From: CAZUHN01 sp964620535
GTDB lineage: Bacteria; UBA8248
Length of the DNA stretch: 10,386 nucleotides
Assembly: GCA_964620535.1 (NCBI GenBank)
Contig: CAZUHN010000171.1
Coordinates: 1-10,386, forward strand
Direction: 5' to 3'
Positions 1-6,378 of the stretch are shown here, piece by piece. Numbering within the stretch: position 1 is the stretch's first letter; every line of letters starts with the position of its first letter. Under the pieces are notes generated by a model, which saw only the letters and a program-made list of their open reading frames with translations, did no database searches and was not told where the DNA came from. Made by a program: the position numbers and the translations under genes.

Positions 1-1226
1 CAGGCGTCCGAAAGGAGGCCGGGTGCGACGATGTGTCCCGAATCCTCCCCGCCCAGGATGAAATCATCCCCCCAGCGCTCCGCCGCCCGCAGGATCCACT
101 TGTCTCCCACCGGAGTGAGCTCCACCCGAAGGCCCGACGCGGCCAGGGCGGCGATCACTCCCGCGTCACTCTCGATGGAGACCGCCCCGACGCCCCCCTC
201 CGAGATCTCCCCCTCGGCCGCCAGGAAGCGCGCCTGGAGGACGACCGCCTCGTCCCCTCCCAAGACCCGCACGGCGTCGGCGAAGGGATCGTAGAAAAGG
301 GTGTAGCAACGGTCTCCGTCTGCGTCGAACACGCCCGCGGCGACGAACCCCCCCCCCGCGCGGAACGCTTCACGCCGGGCGCGTCCCGCCGCAAACAGGG
401 CGGAGAGGCCCGCGTGGGAAGCGACGACCGCCGCTTCGTTCCCTTCGACGGCGCAGCGGCCCGCCAGAGCGACCACCCCCCCTCCTTCGTTCACAGGCCC
501 CTCCCCGACGGAGTTGGTCTCCCGCAAAGAATGCGGCCCCATTACCCCCGCGATCTCCCCGGCGAGGACGGTCAAGGCGCCGCGGCCAGGATCGAGAACG
601 ATGTCCCAGCCATCGAGAGTTCCTTCGCGGAGCCAAGCGTTCGGAAGGCGGGAGAGGTGGGCGGCGTAGATTCCCCGCGCCTCGGCGCCGGACTCGGTGC
701 AGGGGCCAAGGAGAGGACTCTCTTCCACATCTTCCGGAAAGATGTCCCAGACGAGGGCGCTGAGGTCGGCGTCCTCTTGCGGAAGCGGCTTCCTCGCTCC
801 CTCCGCAAGAAAAATCTTTATGCCGTTCTCCTCGGCGGGATTGTGGGAGCCCGTGAGGATCAGCGCTCCGGCCGCCCCCGCCGCGGCCTGGTAGACGGCG
901 GCGGCGGGAGTGGGCAGCACCCCCGCCACGAGCACGTGTGCCTCGGAGCGACGCAGGCCCCGAAGGGCCGCTTCCGAGAAACGGCCCTCGCTGTCCCTCG
1001 GGTCCCAAGCGAAAACGATAGCCCTCGGTGAAATGAGCTTCTCCGGCGCGCGCGCAAGGAGCCACCGGCCCGCCGCGAGAGCGTAGTGCTCGACGAAGGA
1101 CTCGGTTAAAAGACCCTGCTCCTGGTAGGCACGGCGCGGATCCATTCCCCCGGCAAGGGGATGGTCCGAGGCGACGGTGAGGCCGCGGATCCCGTCCGTA
1201 CCCTGTAGGATAGAAAAGGAATCCAT
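1..1226 (-). CDS. glmM: GlmM-like phosphohexomutase (phosphoglucosamine mutase), C-terminus beyond window
   Basis: Alpha-D-phosphohexomutase, inferred to interconvert GlcN-6-P and GlcN-1-P in the cytoplasm. The frame is open from the ATG at 1226 to the left edge, giving 408 residues; family members have about 450, so most of the fourth, phosphate-binding domain is missing. Seen: GTDGIRG near the N-terminus (residues 9-15), which supports the start; the phosphoserine loop TGSHNP (125-130, Ser127); the metal loop DADGDR (301-306, three Asp); TPVGDKW (371-377); and the sugar-binding loop GGEDSGH (392-398). It lies 22 nt after the glmS stop and is the third gene of the amino-sugar operon, which is the main argument for GlcN-P as substrate. 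The motifs are mixed. The N-terminus is GlmM-like, TGSHNP is more usual in phosphomanno/phosphoglucomutases, and GEDSG matches neither the GEQSG of typical GlmM nor the GEMSG of PMM/PGM. A run of ten G on the coding strand (348-357) keeps the frame. The family is certain; the exact substrate is not. The SD is weak. Confidence 0.88.
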   Translation of the reverse strand, partial: MDSFSILQGTDGIRGLTVASDHPLAGGMDPRRAYQEQGLLTESFVEHYALAAGRWLLARAPEKLISPRAIVFAWDPRDSEGRFSEAALRGLRRSEAHVLVAGVLPTPAAAVYQAAAGAAGALILTGSHNPAEENGIKIFLAEGARKPLPQEDADLSALVWDIFPEDVEESPLLGPCTESGAEARGIYAAHLSRLPNAWLREGTLDGWDIVLDPGRGALTVLAGEIAGVMGPHSLRETNSVGEGPVNEGGGVVALAGRCAVEGNEAAVVASHAGLSALFAAGRARREAFRAGGGFVAAGVFDADGDRCYTLFYDPFADAVRVLGGDEAVVLQARFLAAEGEISEGGVGAVSIESDAGVIAALAASGLRVELTPVGDKWILRAAERWGDDFILGGEDSGHIVAPGLLSDA

Positions 1227-1248
1227 CTAGTGGTTGCGGATGCCGCCC

Positions 1249-3072
1249 CTAGGCGACGGTGACGGACTTGGCCAGGGCGCGGGGGCGATCCACGTCCCGC
1301 TTCAGCGCCACCGCGAGAAAATAAGCGAAGAGCTGGCCAGCCAGCAAGTGGAGGAAGGGCGCCAGATGGGGCGAAACGCGGGGCAGGACAAACTCCTCGC
1401 TGAAAAGGTTTTCTGACCCTTCGTCCCCTTCAAAGCGGAATCCGAAGACGAAACCGTCCCGGGCGCGAACCTCCTCGGCGCTGCTGCGCGTGAGGTCATG
1501 GAGTGCGGTCTCCTCCGGGGTCGGCATGAGAACAATGGTGTACATGTTCTCGTCGATCAAAGAGATCGTCCCGTGCTTGAGGAAGCCAGCGCTCATCCCC
1601 TCGGCGTGGAGGTAGGTCACTTCCTTCATCTTCAAGGCGCTCTCGAGCGCGGCCGGGTAATATATCCCCCTTCCGATGTAGAGCCAGTTCTTCATGCGCT
1701 GGTGCCTCTGCGCAACCGTATGCAAAAAGCCTGCCCGCTCGTTCAGGACCTCTCCGATGCGCTCCGACAGGCTGGCCATCTCTGCCCGCATCCGGAGAAC
1801 ATCCTCCTCACCGAGGCGCCCCTCGAGCCTGGCAAGTTCCAAGGCGCTCAGGAGCAGAATCGATGCCTGGCTCATGGCCGCTTTGGTACTGATAACGCAG
1901 ATCTCCGGTCCTGCCCCCTGCAGAATGGGCAGATCAACGGCGCGAGCGAGCGAGGAACCCATGACGTTGACGATGCCGGCCGTTTTCGCACCCCTTTCCT
2001 TGGCATGCCGGAACGCGCTCAGGGAGTCGTACGTTTCGCCGGACTGGCTGATGACAATGAAGGAATCCTCCGAGCCGATCTGGGAAAGATGGGGAAACTC
2101 ATCCGTGCTGATGGCCGGCAGGTACTTTCCGGCCAGCTGGCTGAAAAGATACTGGCCCAGCCGGGCGACGTAATAGGTCGTTCCCACTCCGCCCAGAAAG
2201 CTCTGGCGCGAGCTGCGGATCATTTGCGCCAGAGAGATGATCTGATCGCGGTCGATGTTCAGGGCCGCCCGGACGGTCGCGGGCTGATCGTAAATCTCTT
2301 TCAGCATGTAGTGGGAGTATCCCCCGCGGCGGGACATCTCCACGTCCCATTCGATCTCGGTGACAGGCTTATCGATCAGGTCCTGGGTCTGGAGATTCTT
2401 GACTGCGAAGCCATGGCGCGTGACCACGGCGTACTCCCCGTCGTCCATAATGACGGCCTGGCGGGTGAATTCGATGAACGCGTTGAAATCCGAGCCGACG
2501 AAGTTTTCGCCATGACCCAATCCGATGATGAGGGGGCTCTCCCGCTTGATGCAAAAGATTTGCCCTGGCGCATCCGCCGAGATAAAGACGAGGGCAAAAG
2601 TCCCCTCCAGTTCCCGGATTGCACGCACGAAGGCGCCCTCGAGGCTCGCGCCTTTCTCCTTTTGGTAAAAGGAAATGAGGTGGGCGATCACCTCGGTGTC
2701 CGTATCCGAGCGAAATCGGGCGCCCTCCCGGATGAGCCGATCCCGCAGGGGGCGGTAGTTCGAAATGATGCCGTTGTGCACCACCGCCAAGCGGCCCTCG
2801 TTGTCGGTATGCGGGTGGGCGTTCTCACGGGTCACGGCCCCGTGCGTCGCCCACCGCGTGTGGGCGATTCCCACCGCGCCTTGCATGTCCGAAAAGCGCT
2901 CGCGGGTGCTCACGGCCTCGACCCGCCCGACGTTTTTCCGCACCTCGAGGGAGCCGTTATTCTGCACGGCCACTCCGCAGGAGTCGTAGCCCCGATACTC
3001 GAGCGCAACGATGGAACGGGTGAGCCTCTGGGTCACATTCGTCGCGGCGACAATGCCGGCGATGCCGCACAT
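1249..3072 (-). CDS. glmS: glutamine--fructose-6-phosphate aminotransferase (isomerizing)
   Basis: GlmS makes glucosamine-6-phosphate from fructose-6-phosphate and glutamine, the entry step of amino-sugar and cell-envelope synthesis, in the cytoplasm. The 607 residues match the usual 600-610. The glutaminase domain begins MCGIAGI, with Cys2 as nucleophile after Met removal, and has HTRWATHG (71-78), VHNGII (98-103) and SDTDTE (122-127). The linker motif KEIYDQP is at 258-264. Two SIS domains follow: the first has ISQSGET (341-347) and GPEICVISTK (388-397), the second GRGIYYPAALESALKMKE (467-484). The isomerase residues match E. coli Glu481, Lys485, Glu488, His504 and Lys603 at Glu477, Lys481, Glu484, His500 and Lys602. 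The C-terminus (AKSVTVA) is canonical. In the usual AGELKHG stretch the Glu is Phe here (AGFLKHG), which is not one of those catalytic residues. The start lies 1 nt after the upstream stop (TGA-G-ATG), with SD GGAGGGG inside the upstream gene, so coupled translation is likely. Confidence 0.98.
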   Translation of the reverse strand: MCGIAGIVAATNVTQRLTRSIVALEYRGYDSCGVAVQNNGSLEVRKNVGRVEAVSTRERFSDMQGAVGIAHTRWATHGAVTRENAHPHTDNEGRLAVVHNGIISNYRPLRDRLIREGARFRSDTDTEVIAHLISFYQKEKGASLEGAFVRAIRELEGTFALVFISADAPGQIFCIKRESPLIIGLGHGENFVGSDFNAFIEFTRQAVIMDDGEYAVVTRHGFAVKNLQTQDLIDKPVTEIEWDVEMSRRGGYSHYMLKEIYDQPATVRAALNIDRDQIISLAQMIRSSRQSFLGGVGTTYYVARLGQYLFSQLAGKYLPAISTDEFPHLSQIGSEDSFIVISQSGETYDSLSAFRHAKERGAKTAGIVNVMGSSLARAVDLPILQGAGPEICVISTKAAMSQASILLLSALELARLEGRLGEEDVLRMRAEMASLSERIGEVLNERAGFLHTVAQRHQRMKNWLYIGRGIYYPAALESALKMKEVTYLHAEGMSAGFLKHGTISLIDENMYTIVLMPTPEETALHDLTRSSAEEVRARDGFVFGFRFEGDEGSENLFSEEFVLPRVSPHLAPFLHLLAGQLFAYFLAVALKRDVDRPRALAKSVTVA

Positions 3073-3073
3073 C

Positions 3074-4276
3074 TCACGCCCCTCCGCGGGGGTGGGTATG
3101 GTAGTTTGGCACGGTTTCCCCCCTTGCGATCACCGTGCCCGGGGCGAGTGTGTTCGAGGAGCCGATCCGGGCGCCGTCTCCGACGAAAGCTCCCAGCTTC
3201 GTGAGCCCGGAATCTACAAAACCCTTCTCGATCGGAAGCTGTACATTGGACCGGTCCATGTTGAAATTGACGGTCATCGAGCCGGAGCCGAATTCCACCC
3301 CTTCCCCAATAACGCTGTCCCCGATGAAAGAGAGGCGGCCCACCTTGACGCCATCATGGAGGATGCAATTTTTCAGCTCGACGCCGAAGCCGATCATGGT
3401 GTTCGCCCCGATGGCAGTGTAGGGGCGGACGAGAACACCGTTTCCAATAAACGATTCCTTTCCGATATAGCAGGGGCCGAAGATAGACGCGCCGGACTCG
3501 ATCACCACGCCCGCCTCGATCCGCACCGGGCCCCGAAACTGAACCGCGCCGCGAAGCTGCACGCTTTCGTCCACCACCGCCTTGCTCCAAGTTTCCATCA
3601 CCATCCGGTTGGCATGGAGAAGGTCCCACGGGTGATGGGCGTCGATCCAGGGCTCCTCCCAGATGGCCGATCGGAATCCCTCGCCTTCAATGATTTCTTT
3701 GAGGGATTCCTCCATGTTCTTCTTCCCCAGGAGGTCAAAAAGGCGGTGGGGCATGACGAAGACGCCAGCCAAAACATAGTTGCCCATCTCCCGCGAGGTG
3801 GGTTTCTCGACTAGGCGGCTGATCCGCATATCCGCATCCAAGTATACCGTGCCGAAGTACTGGGTCTGGGGAGTATGGCAGATGGCGGCCACCGGCTCGT
3901 TGAACGAGCCGAAAGTTTGAATGGCGCTGCGGGAAATGTTCCCAATGGTGAAAACATCGGCATATACGAGCAGGAAAGCCTCCTCTTTCTGGAAGAAGCT
4001 CCGGGCGCGGTATATGGCGTCCCCGATGCCGGCGGGTTCGTCTTGCTGGACATACTGAATCGTAATCCCTTGAGCGCCCTGACCAAAATGGTTCCGGATC
4101 ATTTCGCCGCAATGGCCGATCACCATCACCACATCGCTCACGCCCGCGGCCCGGAGCTTTTCCAGGGTACCTTCCAAAAGCACCTCTCCCGCCACCGAGA
4201 CCATGGCCTTGGGCCGCGTCTCGGTGAACGGGTAGAGCCTCGAGCCGCGTCCGGCCGCCAAAATTAAGGCTCTCAC
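3074..4276 (-). CDS. GlmU-like sugar-1-phosphate nucleotidylyltransferase with left-handed beta-helix domain
   Basis: A 400-residue two-domain protein. Residues 1 to about 230 are a GT-A nucleotidyltransferase: LILAAGRGSRLYPFTETRPKAM carries the pyrophosphorylase signature (residues 4-25), followed by the probable metal Asp107 (YADVF), EKP (157-159), the sugar-pocket segment NYVLAGVF (166-173) and PWDLLHAN (216-223). Residues from about 235 on form hexapeptide repeats of a left-handed beta-helix (for example FGPCYIGKESFIGNG). Length and layout resemble the archaeal bifunctional enzymes of the Sulfolobus tokodaii ST0452 type (about 400 aa) rather than the 450-aa bacterial GlmU. The expected role is transfer of UMP (or another nucleotide) to GlcN-1-P or GlcNAc-1-P. 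The stretch matching E. coli GlmU NHLTYLGD reads GRLSFIGD, so the catalytic acetyltransferase His is Arg314 (codon 3337-3335). GTG at 4276 is chosen because GGAAGGA lies 7 nt upstream and the homologous sequence starts there; an upstream in-frame extension to 4411 has no homology-like sequence and would contain the predicted promoter. First gene of the glmS operon. Nucleotide and sugar specificity are inferred. Confidence 0.9.
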   Translation of the reverse strand: MRALILAAGRGSRLYPFTETRPKAMVSVAGEVLLEGTLEKLRAAGVSDVVMVIGHCGEMIRNHFGQGAQGITIQYVQQDEPAGIGDAIYRARSFFQKEEAFLLVYADVFTIGNISRSAIQTFGSFNEPVAAICHTPQTQYFGTVYLDADMRISRLVEKPTSREMGNYVLAGVFVMPHRLFDLLGKKNMEESLKEIIEGEGFRSAIWEEPWIDAHHPWDLLHANRMVMETWSKAVVDESVQLRGAVQFRGPVRIEAGVVIESGASIFGPCYIGKESFIGNGVLVRPYTAIGANTMIGFGVELKNCILHDGVKVGRLSFIGDSVIGEGVEFGSGSMTVNFNMDRSNVQLPIEKGFVDSGLTKLGAFVGDGARIGSSNTLAPGTVIARGETVPNYHTHPRGGA

Positions 4277-4283
4277 AGGATAA

Positions 4284-4290
4284 TCCTTCC
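4284..4290 (-). promoter_or_regulatory. Shine-Dalgarno GGAAGGA that decides the GTG start at 4276
   Basis: GGAAGGA on the minus strand lies 7 nt before GTG, immediately ahead of the nucleotidyltransferase signature RALILAAGRGSR. It favours this start over any upstream codon. Confidence 0.7.
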
Positions 4291-4349
4291 AAAGTCGGGG
4301 CGAGTTCCGAAAACCCTGGCAGTGCAATGAGGGAGAATACCTGGAAGGA

Positions 4350-4377
4350 ATAATAACAAAATGGCCCAGTTTGGCTA
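4350..4377 (-). promoter_or_regulatory. predicted sigma-70-type promoter of the amino-sugar operon
   Basis: A -35-like TAGCCA (4377-4372; 4/6 to consensus), a 16-nt spacer and a -10-like TATTAT (4355-4350; 5/6). Transcription would begin near 4343, giving a leader of about 65 nt before the GTG at 4276. It sits in an otherwise non-coding gap in the right orientation. Found by eye; not tested against background. Confidence 0.4.
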
Positions 4378-4651
4378 GCCGCCTCCCCGCCGGGCTATCC
4401 CTCCGGTCCAATACGCCCCGGCTTCCTTTAGATTCCCCAGTTCTTTCGGTTCATTCCCCTCCAATACCCGCCCGAGTTGGAAAGCGGCCTCTTCGGGAAA
4501 GCGGGCGCGATCTGCGGATGGCCCGGTGAGGAGCGGCCCCGAGGGAATGAAAAATCTTCTCCGGAAGGGAGCGCACCGGCTTCCCGTTTTCGGCTGCCAA
4601 GCCGATGAAAGCAAACGGATTCAAAAAAAGGGTTTGCGTGAGAATGACTTT

Positions 4652-6001
4652 TCAGCGGCGCCTCCCCCGGCGCTTTAGGATGCCGAGGTCTTGGAGCTTT
4701 CGCCGCAGGGTGTTCCGGTTCATTCCCAGGATGCGGGCGGTCCGCAGCTGGTTCCCGCCGCTCTCTCGGAGTACGAGTTCGAGAAGGGGCTTCTCCACGC
4801 TGCGGATGGTGTGGGTATAGAGGTCGCCCGCCCCGCCTTCGTTGACGCTGGAGAGGACGGCGGCGAGACGCTCTTTGAAAAATCCTTCCAGATCGCTCCC
4901 CCCTCTCTCTCGGCCCCCTCCGGGAAGTTCATCCAAGGAAATGGAACTCCCCTCCGCAAGAAGGTAGGAACGCCAAAGGGTGACTTCCAGTTCGGCCTCA
5001 TTTCCCCACCAGGATTGGGCCGTGAGCCACTCCATCGCACCGGGTGTGAGGGCGCGGCGCTCCAAGCCGAGGCGGCCGGCGATCTCATCGAGGAGGGCGC
5101 CCGCGAGTTCGGGCACATCTTTGCGCCGCTCGCGGAGAGGGGGGATCCGGATAAGAAGGGTGCCACTCTTCTCGTGCAATTCGGGAAGGATCTCATCTTG
5201 GAAAAGGCGCTCGGGGTCGTGGGCGTAGCTGAGGACCAGGTGAAAATCGGGGCTCACCTCCCCGGCTTTCACCGAGTCGGCAAGCCTTTTCTGAATGCCC
5301 TCCGAGAGATTCTGGACATCCTCTACGAACAGGCTCCCCCCGCAGTGCAGAAGATCGCCCTCCTCCCCCCGCCCCCCTTCGAGCCGGCCGAGCGCCCGCT
5401 CCAGCCCGGCAGGCCGGCGGTGGGGCGCCTCCCAACGGAGGAAGGGACGGCGCAAGCCCGGATGGTGGGCGTGGGCCGCACGGGCGTAGCGGATGAAGTT
5501 CGAACCTTTCTCGCCGCGGATTAGGACCATTCTATATCTGCGGCTGACTTTTTTCAACGCCCTCCGCACCCGCTCCGCCGCGGCACTTTGGCCGATCAGC
5601 GTTCCCGCCCCTCCCAGTTCGCGCATTTCTGTCCGAAGCCAGCGGACCTCCCGGCGGAGCATGCCTTGCTCGCTCATGGCATGGATGAACCGGGAGATTT
5701 CCTCGGGATGAACATTGTCTACAAAAACCGACTGCGCCCCCGCCTCCAGCCCCAGGGGGGCGAGCCCTTTGTCCTCGGGCCGCAGAACCACGGCCACCGG
5801 TTTTCCCCTCTCTCCCAGTCTCCGAACCTTCCCCATCTCACTGCGCTCGGAAGTGGCGAAAAGAATGATGTCGCACCAATCGAAAAGCGGTGTCGCATCC
5901 TCCGAACGGGAGACAAAGGCCGCCTCAATATCGAGGGCCTGCAACCCATCGAGCATCGACCTTCTGCCGGGCGACATCGCTCCGACGAACAGAACCCTCA
6001 C
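4652..6001 (-). CDS. degenerate NtrC-family protein: pseudo-receiver, inactive AAA+ domain, intact Fis-type HTH
   Basis: 449 residues laid out like an NtrC-type response regulator: receiver-like domain (1 to about 120), AAA+ sigma-54-interaction-like domain (about 133-360) and a C-terminal Fis-type HTH (about 395-441). The HTH is well kept (GGNQLRTARILGMNRNTLRR, 415-434) and resembles E. coli Fis, including the preceding VEKPLLE. The fold of the centre is recognisable from GGSLFVEDVQNL (221-232), IPPLRERRKDVPELA (286-300) and WWGNEAEL (331-338). The activities look lost. The N-terminus lacks the acidic pair and phosphoacceptor Asp; Walker A is GEKGSNFI instead of GESGTGKE; GAFTGA and its surroundings are absent; Walker B reads ED not DE; the arginine-finger stretch is replaced. 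It is probably a DNA-binding protein independent of sigma-54 ATPase activity; the target is unknown. The GTG start overlaps the DUF35 stop (GTGA), with SD GGGGGAGAGG upstream, so translation is coupled. The conserved frame and intact HTH argue against a pseudogene. Confidence 0.88.
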   Translation of the reverse strand: MRVLFVGAMSPGRRSMLDGLQALDIEAAFVSRSEDATPLFDWCDIILFATSERSEMGKVRRLGERGKPVAVVLRPEDKGLAPLGLEAGAQSVFVDNVHPEEISRFIHAMSEQGMLRREVRWLRTEMRELGGAGTLIGQSAAAERVRRALKKVSRRYRMVLIRGEKGSNFIRYARAAHAHHPGLRRPFLRWEAPHRRPAGLERALGRLEGGRGEEGDLLHCGGSLFVEDVQNLSEGIQKRLADSVKAGEVSPDFHLVLSYAHDPERLFQDEILPELHEKSGTLLIRIPPLRERRKDVPELAGALLDEIAGRLGLERRALTPGAMEWLTAQSWWGNEAELEVTLWRSYLLAEGSSISLDELPGGGRERGGSDLEGFFKERLAAVLSSVNEGGAGDLYTHTIRSVEKPLLELVLRESGGNQLRTARILGMNRNTLRRKLQDLGILKRRGRRR

Positions 6002-6357
6002 TTTGAAGCCCTCTCCCCCGCCTCGGAGAAATTTCCCTTTGCAGGATCAGCCATCTCAAACACCGGCGTCTTCTCCCAAAACCCGGAGAAACGGACCTCC
6101 GCCCCTACCGCCGGCGAATCGGGCCCCGTTCCGCTAAGCCGGCCCATTACCCTCCCCAGGCCTTTCATTTCGACCAATGCGAGAAGGTAGGGGACTTGGG
6201 TGCCCTCAGGCCCCGCGTGCACCCGGGTGAAGCTGTAAATCGTGCCGCGGTCCGCGGCCTCCGCCTCCTTCAGATCGGCCCCGCAGTGAAAGCAGGCCGG
6301 GGACGCCTCAAAGTAGAACCGGCTGCACCCCCCGCAGCGATGTACGGTCAGCGACAT
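5998..6357 (-). CDS. DUF35 (acyl-CoA-associated) OB-fold protein with rubredoxin-like zinc ribbon
   Basis: A small 119-residue protein of the DUF35/OB-fold family. The N-terminal zinc ribbon has two CxxC pairs (Cys8/Cys11 and Cys22/Cys25). The OB-fold part shows the usual GTIYSFTRVH (38-47) and VPYLLALVEM (55-64). Members of this family pair with thiolases or with MaoC-like hydratases (for example ChsH2 of Mycobacterium) and help bind acyl-CoA substrates. Here it starts 21 nt after the thiolase stop, so it is most likely the partner subunit of that thiolase. Its 5' flank has GGTGATC very close to the ATG, a partial anti-SD match. Its stop overlaps the GTG of the NtrC-like gene by 4 nt. The family is firm; the exact acyl substrate is not visible. 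Confidence 0.93.
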   Translation of the reverse strand: MSLTVHRCGGCSRFYFEASPACFHCGADLKEAEAADRGTIYSFTRVHAGPEGTQVPYLLALVEMKGLGRVMGRLSGTGPDSPAVGAEVRFSGFWEKTPVFEMADPAKGNFSEAGERASK

Positions 6358-6378
6358 ATCGGATCACCAGGACCGGGA

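Larger units (their letters stand above)
4277..4651. other. 375-nt intergenic gap between the NtrC-like gene and the amino-sugar operon
   Basis: Holds the predicted promoter and SD of the downstream operon. Just after the NtrC-like stop codon are an inverted pair GCAAAC / GTTTGC and a 6-bp hairpin TCGGCT-TGGC-AGCCGA, but the hairpin is followed by AAAA rather than a U-tract on the minus strand, so I do not call a terminator. No glmS-ribozyme-like leader is recognised; that ribozyme is mainly a feature of Gram-positive glmS mRNAs, and here glmS is the second gene. A weak TTG-start frame (4614-4375) is discussed under rejected items. Confidence 0.5.

Noticed and set aside
33..1031. Plus-strand frame of 332 codons near the left edge
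   Set aside because: Antisense to the phosphohexomutase, whose motifs (GTDGIRG, TGSHNP, DADGDR, GEDSG) are all in one continuous minus-strand frame.
1498..3204. Long plus-strand frame of 568 codons
   Set aside because: Antisense shadow of glmS and the end of the nucleotidyltransferase gene; no domain in its translation, while the minus strand encodes a textbook GlmS with all motifs. High GC third positions keep the opposite strand open.
4277..4411. Upstream extension of the nucleotidyltransferase by 45 codons
   Set aside because: It would contain the predicted promoter and has no family-like sequence; GTG at 4276 has an SD at 7 nt and sits at the normal N-terminus of the fold.
4591..4608. 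Hairpin TCGGCT-TGGC-AGCCGA after the NtrC-like gene as a terminator
   Set aside because: No U-tract follows it on the minus strand and there is no plus-strand gene for it to end.
4375..4614. Minus-strand frame of 79 codons from a TTG
   Set aside because: Rare start codon, no SD seen, no known domain. The tail (FPEEAAFQLGRVLEGNEPKEL) is somewhat protein-like, so a decayed small gene is possible but not supportable.
4691..5524. Plus-strand frame of 277 codons
   Set aside because: Antisense to the NtrC-like gene, which has recognisable HTH and AAA+ scaffold motifs on the minus strand.
4652..6001. NtrC-like gene as a pseudogene
   Set aside because: A single open frame for 449 codons, a coupled start, conserved scaffold segments and a strong HTH fit a maintained protein better than decay.
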